6,460 bases of DNA from Gemmatimonadota bacterium (GTDB taxonomy: Bacteria > Gemmatimonadota > Gemmatimonadetes > Palauibacterales > Palauibacteraceae). Location of the stretch: the NCBI GenBank assembly GCA_023554435.1, contig JAMJQV010000379.1:1-6460 (forward strand), written 5' to 3'. Below the pieces are notes generated by a model. That model did not search any database. It was given only the letters and a program-made list of their open reading frames with translations, and was not told the DNA's origin. Both the position numbers and the translations under genes were made by a program. Positions 1 to 6,112 of the stretch are shown here, one piece after another (the first letter of the stretch is position 1; every line of letters begins with the position of its first letter).

Positions 1-115
1 CGGCCACCGCGCCATACGCGGCGGAGGAGAGTCGGAGAGCGCCCCCCGCCCGGCCGTTCCAGGCTCCTCGAATCCGGGATTCCAAACGCGTCTCCAGCTC
101 GAACCCGGACGTCAT
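1..115 (-). CDS. lpxK: Tetraacyldisaccharide 4'-kinase, N-terminal fragment (LpxK)
   Basis: Only the first 38 codons are in the window; the gene runs off the left edge. The reading frame opens with ATG at 115-113 inside an ATGA overlap with the stop of the upstream acyltransferase gene, with a GGAGAG ribosome-binding site just ahead. The peptide contains the stretch RIRGAWNGRAGG followed by LRLSSAAYGAVA. This resembles the family's start, where a short basic helix and a W...G segment precede a membrane-associated helix with the pattern L..LS..YG. LpxK is an inner-membrane-associated kinase that transfers the ATP gamma-phosphate to the 4' position of the tetraacyl disaccharide made by LpxB. 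The P-loop that would confirm the call lies outside the window. Context (directly after lpxB and a lipid A-type acyltransferase) supports it strongly; the fragment alone would be weak evidence. Confidence 0.72.
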   Translation of the reverse strand, partial: MTSGFELETRLESRIRGAWNGRAGGALRLSSAAYGAVA

Positions 116-783
116 TGTCTCTCCAAGACGTGCCCGGCGGCAGCCATCTCACACACGGTCGTGGCTTCATTCTGAGCCTCCGTGACTCTGGCCCGCCATT
201 CGGCGACCGCATCCCCGGAGATATTCGATGGCACGTGGATGGGATCGCCATAGGACAGATAGACGATCGAGCCGGGTTTCGGGACGAAGAACCGGTCCCA
301 ACTGTTGAACGTCCACGCATGGACGGCAGCCGCCGCAGCGGGAACGACCGGGAAGCCGGTACGGGCGGCGGCCAGTACCGCCCCGGGCTTGCACTCTCTC
401 GCGGGGCCCTGGGGGCCGTCCGTCGTGATGGCCAGCGAATGTCCCTCGGAGGCCGCACGAGCAAACTCGTGCAGGGCTTCTGAACCGCCGCGAGTGCTCG
501 AGCCCCGAATGGTCCGGTATCCGATGCCCTCGACCATGCGGGAGATGATCTCGCCATCCCGGTGCCGGCTGACGATCACCGCGATGTTCTCCGTACGGTG
601 CCGGAGTGTGAGCGGGAGTTGCTGGGCGTGCCACAGCGCGTAGATGCCCTTCCCCGCTCGATGGCGACCCGCCGCCGGACTTCCGTTGGACTCGACCTCC
701 CGGAAGCGCCACGAGCGACCAAGCCCCAGGAGGAAGGACGGCCCGACGTGCTTCGCCGCGAGCAGAGCGAAGTCGATCTTCAC
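112..783 (-). CDS. DUF374 lysophospholipid/lipid A-type acyltransferase (LpxJ-like candidate)
   Basis: A 223-residue protein whose motifs match the DUF374 (PF04028) branch of the LPLAT acyltransferases. In order: LWH at about 50-52, SRHRDGE at 72-78, RGSSTRGGSEAL at 93-104, TDGPQGP at 121-127 followed by KPG at 132-134, SWDRF at 161-165 and YGDPI at 178-182. The first 25 residues are mildly hydrophobic, fitting attachment to the inner membrane, and there is no cleavable signal peptide. The start is GTG at 783-781, overlapping the lpxB stop as GTGA; the ribosome-binding site is weak, so coupling to lpxB translation is likely. The DUF374 family includes, as I recall, the epsilonproteobacterial late acyltransferase LpxJ, which adds a secondary chain to the 3'-linked primary acyl group and can act before Kdo addition. 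Position between lpxB and lpxK fits such a role, but the substrate here is inferred. A glycerophospholipid acyltransferase is the alternative. Confidence 0.85.
   Translation of the reverse strand: MKIDFALLAAKHVGPSFLLGLGRSWRFREVESNGSPAAGRHRAGKGIYALWHAQQLPLTLRHRTENIAVIVSRHRDGEIISRMVEGIGYRTIRGSSTRGGSEALHEFARAASEGHSLAITTDGPQGPARECKPGAVLAAARTGFPVVPAAAAAVHAWTFNSWDRFFVPKPGSIVYLSYGDPIHVPSNISGDAVAEWRARVTEAQNEATTVCEMAAAGHVLERQ
119..124 (-). promoter_or_regulatory. Ribosome-binding site for lpxK
   Basis: On the minus strand GGAGAG ends three bases before the ATG at 115-113, with the GGAG core five bases away. It lies inside the 3' end of the acyltransferase gene. It supports the chosen lpxK start and suggests that ribosomes can re-initiate there after terminating four bases later. 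Confidence 0.6.
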
Positions 784-1895
784 GGCTCAGCCCGAACGGC
801 CAGCAGCCGGGAGCACTCCTCCGCGACCCTACCGGCCGCTCCGGGGTCGCCGAGACGTTCCGCTACCTCCCGCAGACCTGCGACCTGCGCTCGCCGCTCC
901 GGTGTCTCGCTATCCAGGAGAGGGAGAGCCGCCTCGGCCATCCTCGCTGGAGTCACGTCTCCCTGTATGAACTCCGGGACCACCCCGCGTTCCGCCACCA
1001 GATTGACCAGCGCGATGTGGTCGACCCTCACGAGGCGCCTGGCGATATGATACGTGAGGGCGTTCACGCGGTAGCCCACCACCATCGGCACCCCGGCGAG
1101 TGCGAGTTGCAGGGTGATGGTGCCGGACTTGGTAATCGCGGCGCTCGCAGAACGGACGGCCGTCTCGGCATCGACGAGAGTGGCGTTTCCAAGACCCGCG
1201 TACGCCGAGTCAGGGAGGTCCTGGGCGCGAGCGACGACGATCTCGAGGCCCGACATCCGGGACGAGAGTTCACGGCCGGCTTGGAGGAAGGTGGGCAGGA
1301 GGCGCCTCACTTCCTGCATTCGCGACCCCGGAAAGATCCCGATCCGGGGCTCGGCGTGGGGTCCCGGAGCAGCCGAGGTATCCGACGCATCGCGGTCCAG
1401 GAGAGGGTGGCCTACGAAGCGTGTCCGTACACCCCATCCTGCCAGTCGGTTTTCTTCGAACGGCAGCACCACGCAAACGAGATCCGTATCCTCGGCCAGC
1501 TTTCGCGCGCGCGATTCGTGCCATGCCCAGACCTGAGGTGCGATGTAGTACAGAACGGAGATCCCGTTCCGCTTCGCGTACCTGGCCAGCGGAAGGTTGA
1601 AGCCTGGATAGTCGATGGGCACCAGGAGATCGATCTTCTGCGCGAGAAGAAACTGCCTCACCTCGCGGCGCAGGCCGGCGAGGTCCGGCAGGTGACGGAT
1701 GACCTCCGCAAATCCCAGGATGGCCAGGCGATCGAGATCCGCCAGCAACTCCACGCCCTCCTCCGCCATCCGGCTCCCACCCAGACCGTAGAGGCGCACG
1801 CCCGGGATTCGACTCCTCAGTTCGCGGGCAAGCTCGGCGCCGTGCAGGTCACCTGACTGCTCACCAGCAGCCAGGAAGATCGCCGGGTCAGCCAA
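780..1895 (-). CDS. lpxB: Lipid-A-disaccharide synthase (LpxB)
   Basis: A 371-residue GT19-family glycosyltransferase, close to the usual length of about 380. It condenses 2,3-diacylglucosamine-1-phosphate with UDP-2,3-diacylglucosamine to give the beta-1',6-linked disaccharide, peripherally on the inner membrane. Visible family motifs: AGEQSGD at 10-16, DYPGFN at 95-100, YYIAPQVWAW at 116-125, FVGHP at 160-164, FPGSR at 188-192, KSGT at 256-259 and VPEFIQ at 306-311. The start is TTG at 1895-1893. An in-frame stop lies only three codons upstream (1904-1902), and no other start precedes the essential AGExSGD motif, so a rare TTG start is the only reasonable choice. There is no clear ribosome-binding site. 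The gene overlaps the preceding small ORF by 8 bp and the following acyltransferase gene by a GTGA, so expression probably depends on translation of the upstream genes. Confidence 0.97.
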   Translation of the reverse strand: MADPAIFLAAGEQSGDLHGAELARELRSRIPGVRLYGLGGSRMAEEGVELLADLDRLAILGFAEVIRHLPDLAGLRREVRQFLLAQKIDLLVPIDYPGFNLPLARYAKRNGISVLYYIAPQVWAWHESRARKLAEDTDLVCVVLPFEENRLAGWGVRTRFVGHPLLDRDASDTSAAPGPHAEPRIGIFPGSRMQEVRRLLPTFLQAGRELSSRMSGLEIVVARAQDLPDSAYAGLGNATLVDAETAVRSASAAITKSGTITLQLALAGVPMVVGYRVNALTYHIARRLVRVDHIALVNLVAERGVVPEFIQGDVTPARMAEAALPLLDSETPERRAQVAGLREVAERLGDPGAAGRVAEECSRLLAVRAEP

Positions 1896-2022
1896 GCCGG
1901 TTCAGGTAGACCATGAGCAGTACGACCAGGACAAGGAGGGCGACCAGGGTCAGAGTTCGGGGGCCGCGCTTGGCGCCGACGCCCAGCTTCTTACGTTCCT
2001 CGCGGATCTTGTGCAGTGACAT
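1888..2022 (-). CDS. Hypothetical 44-residue single-span membrane protein
   Basis: I do not recognise a family. The predicted peptide starts MSLHKIREERKK, with a strongly basic N-terminal half (H4, K5, R7, R10-K12, K18, R19, R22). One hydrophobic helix follows at about 23-40, rich in Leu and Val, and it ends NRLG. By the positive-inside rule the N terminus is cytoplasmic. There is no signal-peptidase or lipobox site, so it should stay anchored in the inner membrane. ATG at 2022-2020 was chosen because a GAGG site lies nine bases upstream; a longer in-frame form to 2091 would bury more of the oxidoreductase gene. By hand count about 35 of 43 codons after the start end in G or C, as expected for a real gene here. 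It overlaps the oxidoreductase gene by 32 bp and lpxB by 8 bp, so it is in the lipid A operon and could couple translation into lpxB. Possible roles are a membrane tether or regulator; none is shown. Confidence 0.7.
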   Translation of the reverse strand: MSLHKIREERKKLGVGAKRGPRTLTLVALLVLVVLLMVYLNRLG

Positions 2023-2995
2023 TGGCCGATGCCTCGATTTCGTTCTCGATGCGGAGGGCGATCTCCAGTGCCGCTCTTCCTTCTGAAGCACTCACGCTGT
2101 CATCTCCCTCGCCGCTCGCCGCGGAGAGGAATGCCTCCAACTCCAACCGGAGCGGTTCGGAGTCGTCTCCCTTGATCGGGACTCGCTCGACGATGTCGGA
2201 TAGGGAGAGATCCCCGACATCACGCGTGCGCGAGATCCCCGCCAGTTCGACTCCTTCGCGCCGCCGAAGGTACTCGCCCTCCCCCCTGGCGAGGTCGAGG
2301 CTGAAGTAGCCGGACGGTTGAAAGAGCCTCAATTCTCGAGTCCGTTCGGCCGACACGCGGCTGGCGCTGATGTCGGCGCAGGCGCCGTTGACGAACCGAA
2401 TGCGCGCACTGGCCATGTCAACCGAGTCGGTAAGGACCGGTATGCCCACCGCGTCAACCGATTCGACCGGGCTGTCCACGAGCCCGAGGACCAGGTCGAT
2501 GTCATGGATCATGAGGTCCAGCATGACCGGTACATCGGTGCCGCGGGGCTGGAATATCGAGAGCCGCTGCGAAGAGATGTACCTCGGGTCCCGGAGAAGC
2601 GGCCGCACCTCCCGGATGGCCGCGTTGAAGCGCTCAACGTGTCCCACGGCCAGGAACAGGCCCAGTCGGTCGGCCCTGCCCACGAGGTCGTCAGCCTCTG
2701 CCAGCGTGGGTGTGAGCGGCTTCTCGACGAGGACGTGGCAGCCGGACTCGAGGGCCATCCGGGTCACAGGGTGATGATCGGAAGTGGTAACCGCTACGAC
2801 CAGTGCGTCGCAACGGGATGCGAGGGACTCGGCATCCAGGGCCTCTACGGACAGGCGGTCCGCCACCTCAAGCGCGCGATTGCCGTCGTTGTCGGCGACG
2901 CCGACGAGATCGCAGTCCGGTATCTCTCCGAGGATTCGGGCGTGGGCCGACCCGAGACGACCGACGCCGATGACCCCGACCCTCATCCCGCTCAT
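1991..2995 (-). CDS. Gfo/Idh/MocA-family NAD(P)-dependent oxidoreductase (GnnA-like candidate)
   Basis: A 334-residue protein with an N-terminal Rossmann fold and a C-terminal alpha/beta substrate domain, the normal Gfo/Idh/MocA size. Visible features: dinucleotide loop GVGRLG at 10-15, an acidic residue D35 ending the second strand (typical of NAD preference), EKP at 91-93 with the conserved lysine K92, GHVERFN at 118-124, and D160-x3-H164, the usual catalytic Asp/His pair. The enzyme therefore looks active. ATG at 2995-2993 makes an ATGA overlap with the lpxA stop; the frame is open further upstream, but only as a shadow of lpxA. The family oxidises or reduces sugar hydroxyls. GnnA, which oxidises the 3-OH of UDP-GlcNAc so that GnnB can install a 3-amino group, sits between lpxA and lpxB in Acidithiobacillus ferrooxidans. 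That makes GnnA the best guess, but no GnnB-type aminotransferase is in the window. A UDP-sugar dehydrogenase for another glycan is the alternative. Confidence 0.9.
   Translation of the reverse strand: MSGMRVGVIGVGRLGSAHARILGEIPDCDLVGVADNDGNRALEVADRLSVEALDAESLASRCDALVVAVTTSDHHPVTRMALESGCHVLVEKPLTPTLAEADDLVGRADRLGLFLAVGHVERFNAAIREVRPLLRDPRYISSQRLSIFQPRGTDVPVMLDLMIHDIDLVLGLVDSPVESVDAVGIPVLTDSVDMASARIRFVNGACADISASRVSAERTRELRLFQPSGYFSLDLARGEGEYLRRREGVELAGISRTRDVGDLSLSDIVERVPIKGDDSEPLRLELEAFLSAASGEGDDSVSASEGRAALEIALRIENEIEASANVTAQDPRGT
2031..2036 (-). promoter_or_regulatory. Ribosome-binding site for the 44-residue ORF
   Basis: The minus strand reads CGAGGC here, with the GAGG core nine bases upstream of the ATG at 2022-2020. 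It lies within the 3' end of the oxidoreductase gene. It decides the start of the small ORF in favour of MSLHK rather than the longer in-frame alternative. Confidence 0.5.
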
Positions 2996-3789
2996 GTGGT
3001 GATACCACGATCGCTGGAACGAATGAACGAGACCATGTGCTCGACCTCCGGCACCAGGTCCTCCCGCGCCATGATCTGATCGAGGGCCTGCGATACGTTC
3101 ATCTCCGACTGGAAGACGAGTCGATAGGCGTCCTTGATCTGGCGTATCGTCTCCCTCTTGAATCCTCTGCGCCTCAGGCCGACGATGTTGAGCCCATAGG
3201 CGGCGCACGGACTTCCGGCAGCCATCACGTACGGAGCCACGTCCTGGGGCAGCCTGGAGCCGCCCCCCACGAAGGAATGGCATCCGATGCGGACGAACTG
3301 GTGTACCGCGGTTACGCCCCCGACGATGGCCCAGTCCTCGATGAGCACGTGTCCGCCCATGTTGACCGAGTTCGCGAGGATCACGTGGTTACCCACGCGC
3401 GAATCGTGTGATACGTGGGCATAGGCCATGATCAGGCAATCATCGCCCACCGATGTGACCCCGGCGTCGATCGTGCCGCGATTCAGGGTCGCATACTCCC
3501 GGATGGTAGTGCGACTTCCCACCGTCAGTGTGGTCGGCTCGCCGGCATACTTGAGGTCCTGGGGGTCCGTTCCCAGTACCGCGCCCTTGCAGATGCGGGA
3601 GTCGTCCCCAACGGTCGTGTCGCGCTCGATCAGGACATGCGAATCAATGGTAACCCGTTCGCCGATCACGACGCCGGGCCCGATGATCGAATACGGGCCC
3701 ACGGAAGCGGAACGGGGGATCCGGGCGTCTGGATCGATGATTGCCGTCGGGTGGATTTCTGCGGATGCCATGGTCACAGGGTCGCTCAT
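2992..3789 (-). CDS. lpxA: UDP-N-acetylglucosamine (3-O or 3-N) acyltransferase (LpxA)
   Basis: A 265-residue left-handed beta-helix acyltransferase (E. coli LpxA is 262). It catalyses the first step of lipid A synthesis, moving a (3R)-hydroxyacyl chain from ACP to position 3 of a UDP-GlcNAc-type sugar in the cytoplasm. Hexapeptide repeats fill about 10-190 and a helical C-terminal domain follows. The segment AHVSHD at 124-129 carries H128, equivalent to E. coli catalytic H125. HQF at 163-165 matches H160. Gly176 matches the acyl-chain ruler residue G173, and NIVGLRRRGF at 201-210 is the conserved C-terminal motif. The start is ATG at 3789-3787 in an ATGA overlap with the lpxC-fabZ stop. A second methionine, MASAE (3771-3769), is possible but has no better ribosome-binding site. 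An adjacent GnnA-like gene raises the question whether the true acceptor is the 3-amino sugar. Confidence 0.97.
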   Translation of the reverse strand: MSDPVTMASAEIHPTAIIDPDARIPRSASVGPYSIIGPGVVIGERVTIDSHVLIERDTTVGDDSRICKGAVLGTDPQDLKYAGEPTTLTVGSRTTIREYATLNRGTIDAGVTSVGDDCLIMAYAHVSHDSRVGNHVILANSVNMGGHVLIEDWAIVGGVTAVHQFVRIGCHSFVGGGSRLPQDVAPYVMAAGSPCAAYGLNIVGLRRRGFKRETIRQIKDAYRLVFQSEMNVSQALDQIMAREDLVPEVEHMVSFIRSSDRGITT

Positions 3790-5087
3790 TTGTCCATTAC
3801 TCTCGCCATCATGGTCGCTTCGGCGACCACATGATCTCCGACGCGTGTTACGCCCTGCATCCTGCATGTACGTCCCCGGAGTTGCAGCATCCGGAGTTCA
3901 AAGATCAGCTGGTCCCCCGGCATCACCGGGCGGCGGAACTTCACGTCGTCCAGGGACATGAAATAGACGACCTTCGACTGCGGGTCTTCGAACTCGTTCA
4001 TCAGGAGCAATCCACCGGCCTGGGCCATCGCCTCTACGATGAGGACGCCTGGCATGATCGGGTGCTCCGGGAAATGACCCTGGAAGAACGGCTCGTTGAT
4101 CGTGACGTTCTTCAGCCCGAGAATTCGCTTCCCGCCTTCGAACTCCAGCACGCGATCGATGAGGAGGAAGGGATAGCGATGCGGGATGTATTCGAGGATT
4201 TGGTTGATGTCGAGTACGGGCCCCCCTTCTGCGGGCCGTGCGAGCATGTTCCGGAGACGACGCGCGACCGCGACGTTTCCCCGGTGACTCGGCCTCTCAG
4301 CGACTACATGGCCCCGAATATGGGCCCCGACCAGTGACAGGTCTCCCACCAGGTCGAGAATCTTGTGTCGGACGAATTCATCGGGAAACCTCAGCTCGGT
4401 ACCCTCAGCAAGTCCATCATCGGTGGCCACGATCGTATTGTCGTAGGTCGCCCCCAGGGCCAGGCCTTTGGCATTGAGCATTTCCCGCCAACTCTCGAGG
4501 CCGAAGGTTCGAGCCGGGGCAATCTGGGTGCAGAAGGTCTCTGGCTCGACTTCCACGGTGGCCGACTGCCGGCCGATCGCCGGGTGGTCGAACTCGATCA
4601 CGGCCGTGACACGATATCCGTCGTGGGGGGCGATGGTGTAGGTCGAGTCACCCTCCCGGACGACGAACGGCTCCTGCACGACGATCGAGCGAGACTCCGT
4701 ACCGTCCTGGTCCTGGATCCCGGCCTCCTGAATCAACGAGCACCACTCGCGGCCGCTTCCGTCGAGAGCGGGAGGCTCGGGGCCCTCGAGGAGAATCTCG
4801 AGGTTGTCGATCCCGAAGACGGTCAGGGGTGCCAGGAGATGCTCGATCGTGCCTACCTTTGCCTCACCCTCTCCCAGCACCGTCTCCCAGGAGGTGCCGG
4901 CCACGCTATCGACCGTTGCACTCAACCGTGGTTGGTCCTCCAGGTCGACACGTCGGAAGACCAGTCCGGTGTCCGGATCGGCGGGGTTGAGAGTGGCTTT
5001 CACCGGCTGTCCGGTGTGGAGACCCGTTCCCCCGATCACTACAGCGGACCGGATGGTCCTCTGCGGACGCTGCCGTCTTTCCGTCAC
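3786..5087 (-). CDS. lpxC-fabZ: Bifunctional LpxC deacetylase / FabZ 3-hydroxyacyl-ACP dehydratase fusion
   Basis: A single 433-residue reading frame joins two normally separate enzymes. Residues 1 to about 283 are LpxC, the zinc-dependent, committed deacetylation step of lipid A synthesis. Its marks are GLHTG at 22-26, E82-H83 in TIEHLL, ARTFG at 192-196, H241-K242-x2-D245, and H268 in ERPSHRG. These match E. coli E78/H79, T191/F192, H238/K239/D242 and H265, so zinc ligands and catalytic residues are intact. Residues about 291-433 are FabZ: ILEYIPHRYPFLLIDRV at 297-313, GHFPEHPIMPG at 337-347 with H338, and E352. The His-Glu spacing of 14 matches E. coli H54/E68. The linker is under 10 residues. 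The start is GTG at 5087-5085, overlapping the lpxD stop as GTGA, with AAGGGG seven bases upstream. The fusion is known in Bacteroidetes and Chlorobi, so it is a phylogenetic marker, not a novelty. Confidence 0.97.
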   Translation of the reverse strand: MTERRQRPQRTIRSAVVIGGTGLHTGQPVKATLNPADPDTGLVFRRVDLEDQPRLSATVDSVAGTSWETVLGEGEAKVGTIEHLLAPLTVFGIDNLEILLEGPEPPALDGSGREWCSLIQEAGIQDQDGTESRSIVVQEPFVVREGDSTYTIAPHDGYRVTAVIEFDHPAIGRQSATVEVEPETFCTQIAPARTFGLESWREMLNAKGLALGATYDNTIVATDDGLAEGTELRFPDEFVRHKILDLVGDLSLVGAHIRGHVVAERPSHRGNVAVARRLRNMLARPAEGGPVLDINQILEYIPHRYPFLLIDRVLEFEGGKRILGLKNVTINEPFFQGHFPEHPIMPGVLIVEAMAQAGGLLLMNEFEDPQSKVVYFMSLDDVKFRRPVMPGDQLIFELRMLQLRGRTCRMQGVTRVGDHVVAEATMMARVMDK

Positions 5088-6112
5088 TCGCCATCCCCTT
5101 CAAGTCGACGCTCCAGGCGAAGCAGCCGGCGAAACAGCTCCGGGAGACGCAGGGTAAGGGCGCTGGCTCGCAGCGACTCGCGGTGCGGCCGGGCCGGGTA
5201 GCCGGAGTAGGTCTCCCCTGCCGGGACGTCTCCGAAGACGCCGGCCTGGCCCCCGATTCGAGCCCCGGCGCCTATGGTGAGGTGGCCGGCCACGCCTACC
5301 TGCCCCCCCATGTGCGTTCCGGCGCCGATGTCGACGCTTCCGGCAATGCCGACCTGCGCGACGATGATGCAGTTGTCTCCGACCACCACGTTGTGCCCCA
5401 CGTGAACGAGGTTGTCGATCTTGGTCCCCTGGCCGATCACCGTATCGCCAAGGGCCCCCCGATCCACCGTGCAGTTGGCGCCAATCTCGACGTCGTCATG
5501 GACGATGCACCGGCCCACCTGGGGAATCCGGGTCAGTCCATCGGCTCCGGGCGTGTAGCCGAAGCCGTCCACTCCGAGACGCACGCCCGTGTATATGCGC
5601 ACCCGGTCGCCGACGGACGTGTCATGCAGAATCGTGCACCCGGGGCCTATCCGACAATCGTTGCCGATGACCACGTCGTCGTCGATGTGCGTGTGGGGTC
5701 CGACGAGTGTGCCGTCACCGATGACCGTATCGTCGCCGATCGTCACGTAGGGCCCGATCGAAGCTCCCGCGCCGATTCGCGAGCCCCGTCCAACGATCGC
5801 CGTGGGGTGAACCCCCGAGGGCGGCCGGTGCTCGGGATGGAACACTCCCAGAAGCTTGCTGAAGGCCAGTTCGGGGCTCTCGACCCTGATGTACGAGGTA
5901 CCGTTGGCCTCCAGGCGCATGCCGGGGGCGACCAGACAGGCTCCGACCGACCGTGGTCCCAGGCGTTGCGCGTAGCGTTCGTCGACGACGAACGTGAGAT
6001 CCGTAGGACCCGCCCGGTCCACGGACGCCACGCCCTCGACCTTTCGGGATGCGTCGCCCTCGACCTCGCCGGCCACGAGCTCTGCCAGCTGCTGCACCGT
6101 AAATGCGGTCAT
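5084..6112 (-). CDS. lpxD: UDP-3-O-(3-hydroxyacyl)glucosamine N-acyltransferase (LpxD)
   Basis: A 342-residue protein, essentially the length of E. coli LpxD (341). It transfers the second (3R)-hydroxyacyl chain from ACP to the 2-amino group freed by LpxC, as a soluble trimer in the cytoplasm. The N-terminal uridine-binding domain spans about 1-100, with TFVVDERYA at 40-48. Hexapeptide repeats of the left-handed beta-helix run from about 100 to 305, and a basic C-terminal helix rich in Leu and Arg runs from about 315. The catalytic histidine is H240 in NLVHVGHNV (E. coli H239), and AGHLTI at 275-280 supplies the second conserved histidine H277. GVDGFGY at 180-186 is also typical of the family. 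The start at 6112-6110 is fixed by a GAGGG site eight bases upstream; a GTG at 6172 would add 20 non-conserved residues. The C terminus overlaps lpxC-fabZ by GTGA. Confidence 0.97.
   Translation of the reverse strand: MTAFTVQQLAELVAGEVEGDASRKVEGVASVDRAGPTDLTFVVDERYAQRLGPRSVGACLVAPGMRLEANGTSYIRVESPELAFSKLLGVFHPEHRPPSGVHPTAIVGRGSRIGAGASIGPYVTIGDDTVIGDGTLVGPHTHIDDDVVIGNDCRIGPGCTILHDTSVGDRVRIYTGVRLGVDGFGYTPGADGLTRIPQVGRCIVHDDVEIGANCTVDRGALGDTVIGQGTKIDNLVHVGHNVVVGDNCIIVAQVGIAGSVDIGAGTHMGGQVGVAGHLTIGAGARIGGQAGVFGDVPAGETYSGYPARPHRESLRASALTLRLPELFRRLLRLERRLEGDGE
5095..5100 (-). promoter_or_regulatory. Ribosome-binding site for lpxC-fabZ
   Basis: The minus strand reads AAGGGG here, seven bases before the GTG start at 5087-5085 and inside the last codons of lpxD. 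A good site at normal spacing supports the GTG start over any downstream alternative. Confidence 0.6.

Noticed and set aside
1017..1856. Long plus-strand open frame (279 codons) opposite lpxB
   Set aside because: It is a shadow of lpxB in GC-rich DNA. Its peptide has no recognisable motif, while the minus-strand frame carries all LpxB motifs.
2023..2091. Longer 67-residue form of the small membrane protein
   Set aside because: It would sit deeper in the oxidoreductase gene, and a ribosome-binding site is placed correctly for the shorter form. It cannot be fully excluded.
2318..3079. Plus-strand open frame (253 codons) opposite the oxidoreductase and the end of lpxA
   Set aside because: It spans a gene boundary on the opposite strand, lacks motifs, and is explained by high GC codon structure.
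2996..3283. N-terminal extension of the oxidoreductase by 96 residues
   Set aside because: The extension lies entirely within lpxA in another frame. The Rossmann fold begins immediately after the ATG at 2995, which forms an ATGA overlap.
3790..3867. N-terminal extension of LpxA by 26 residues
   Set aside because: It overlaps the end of FabZ, is Arg-rich and non-conserved. The ATG at 3789 gives the usual LpxA length.
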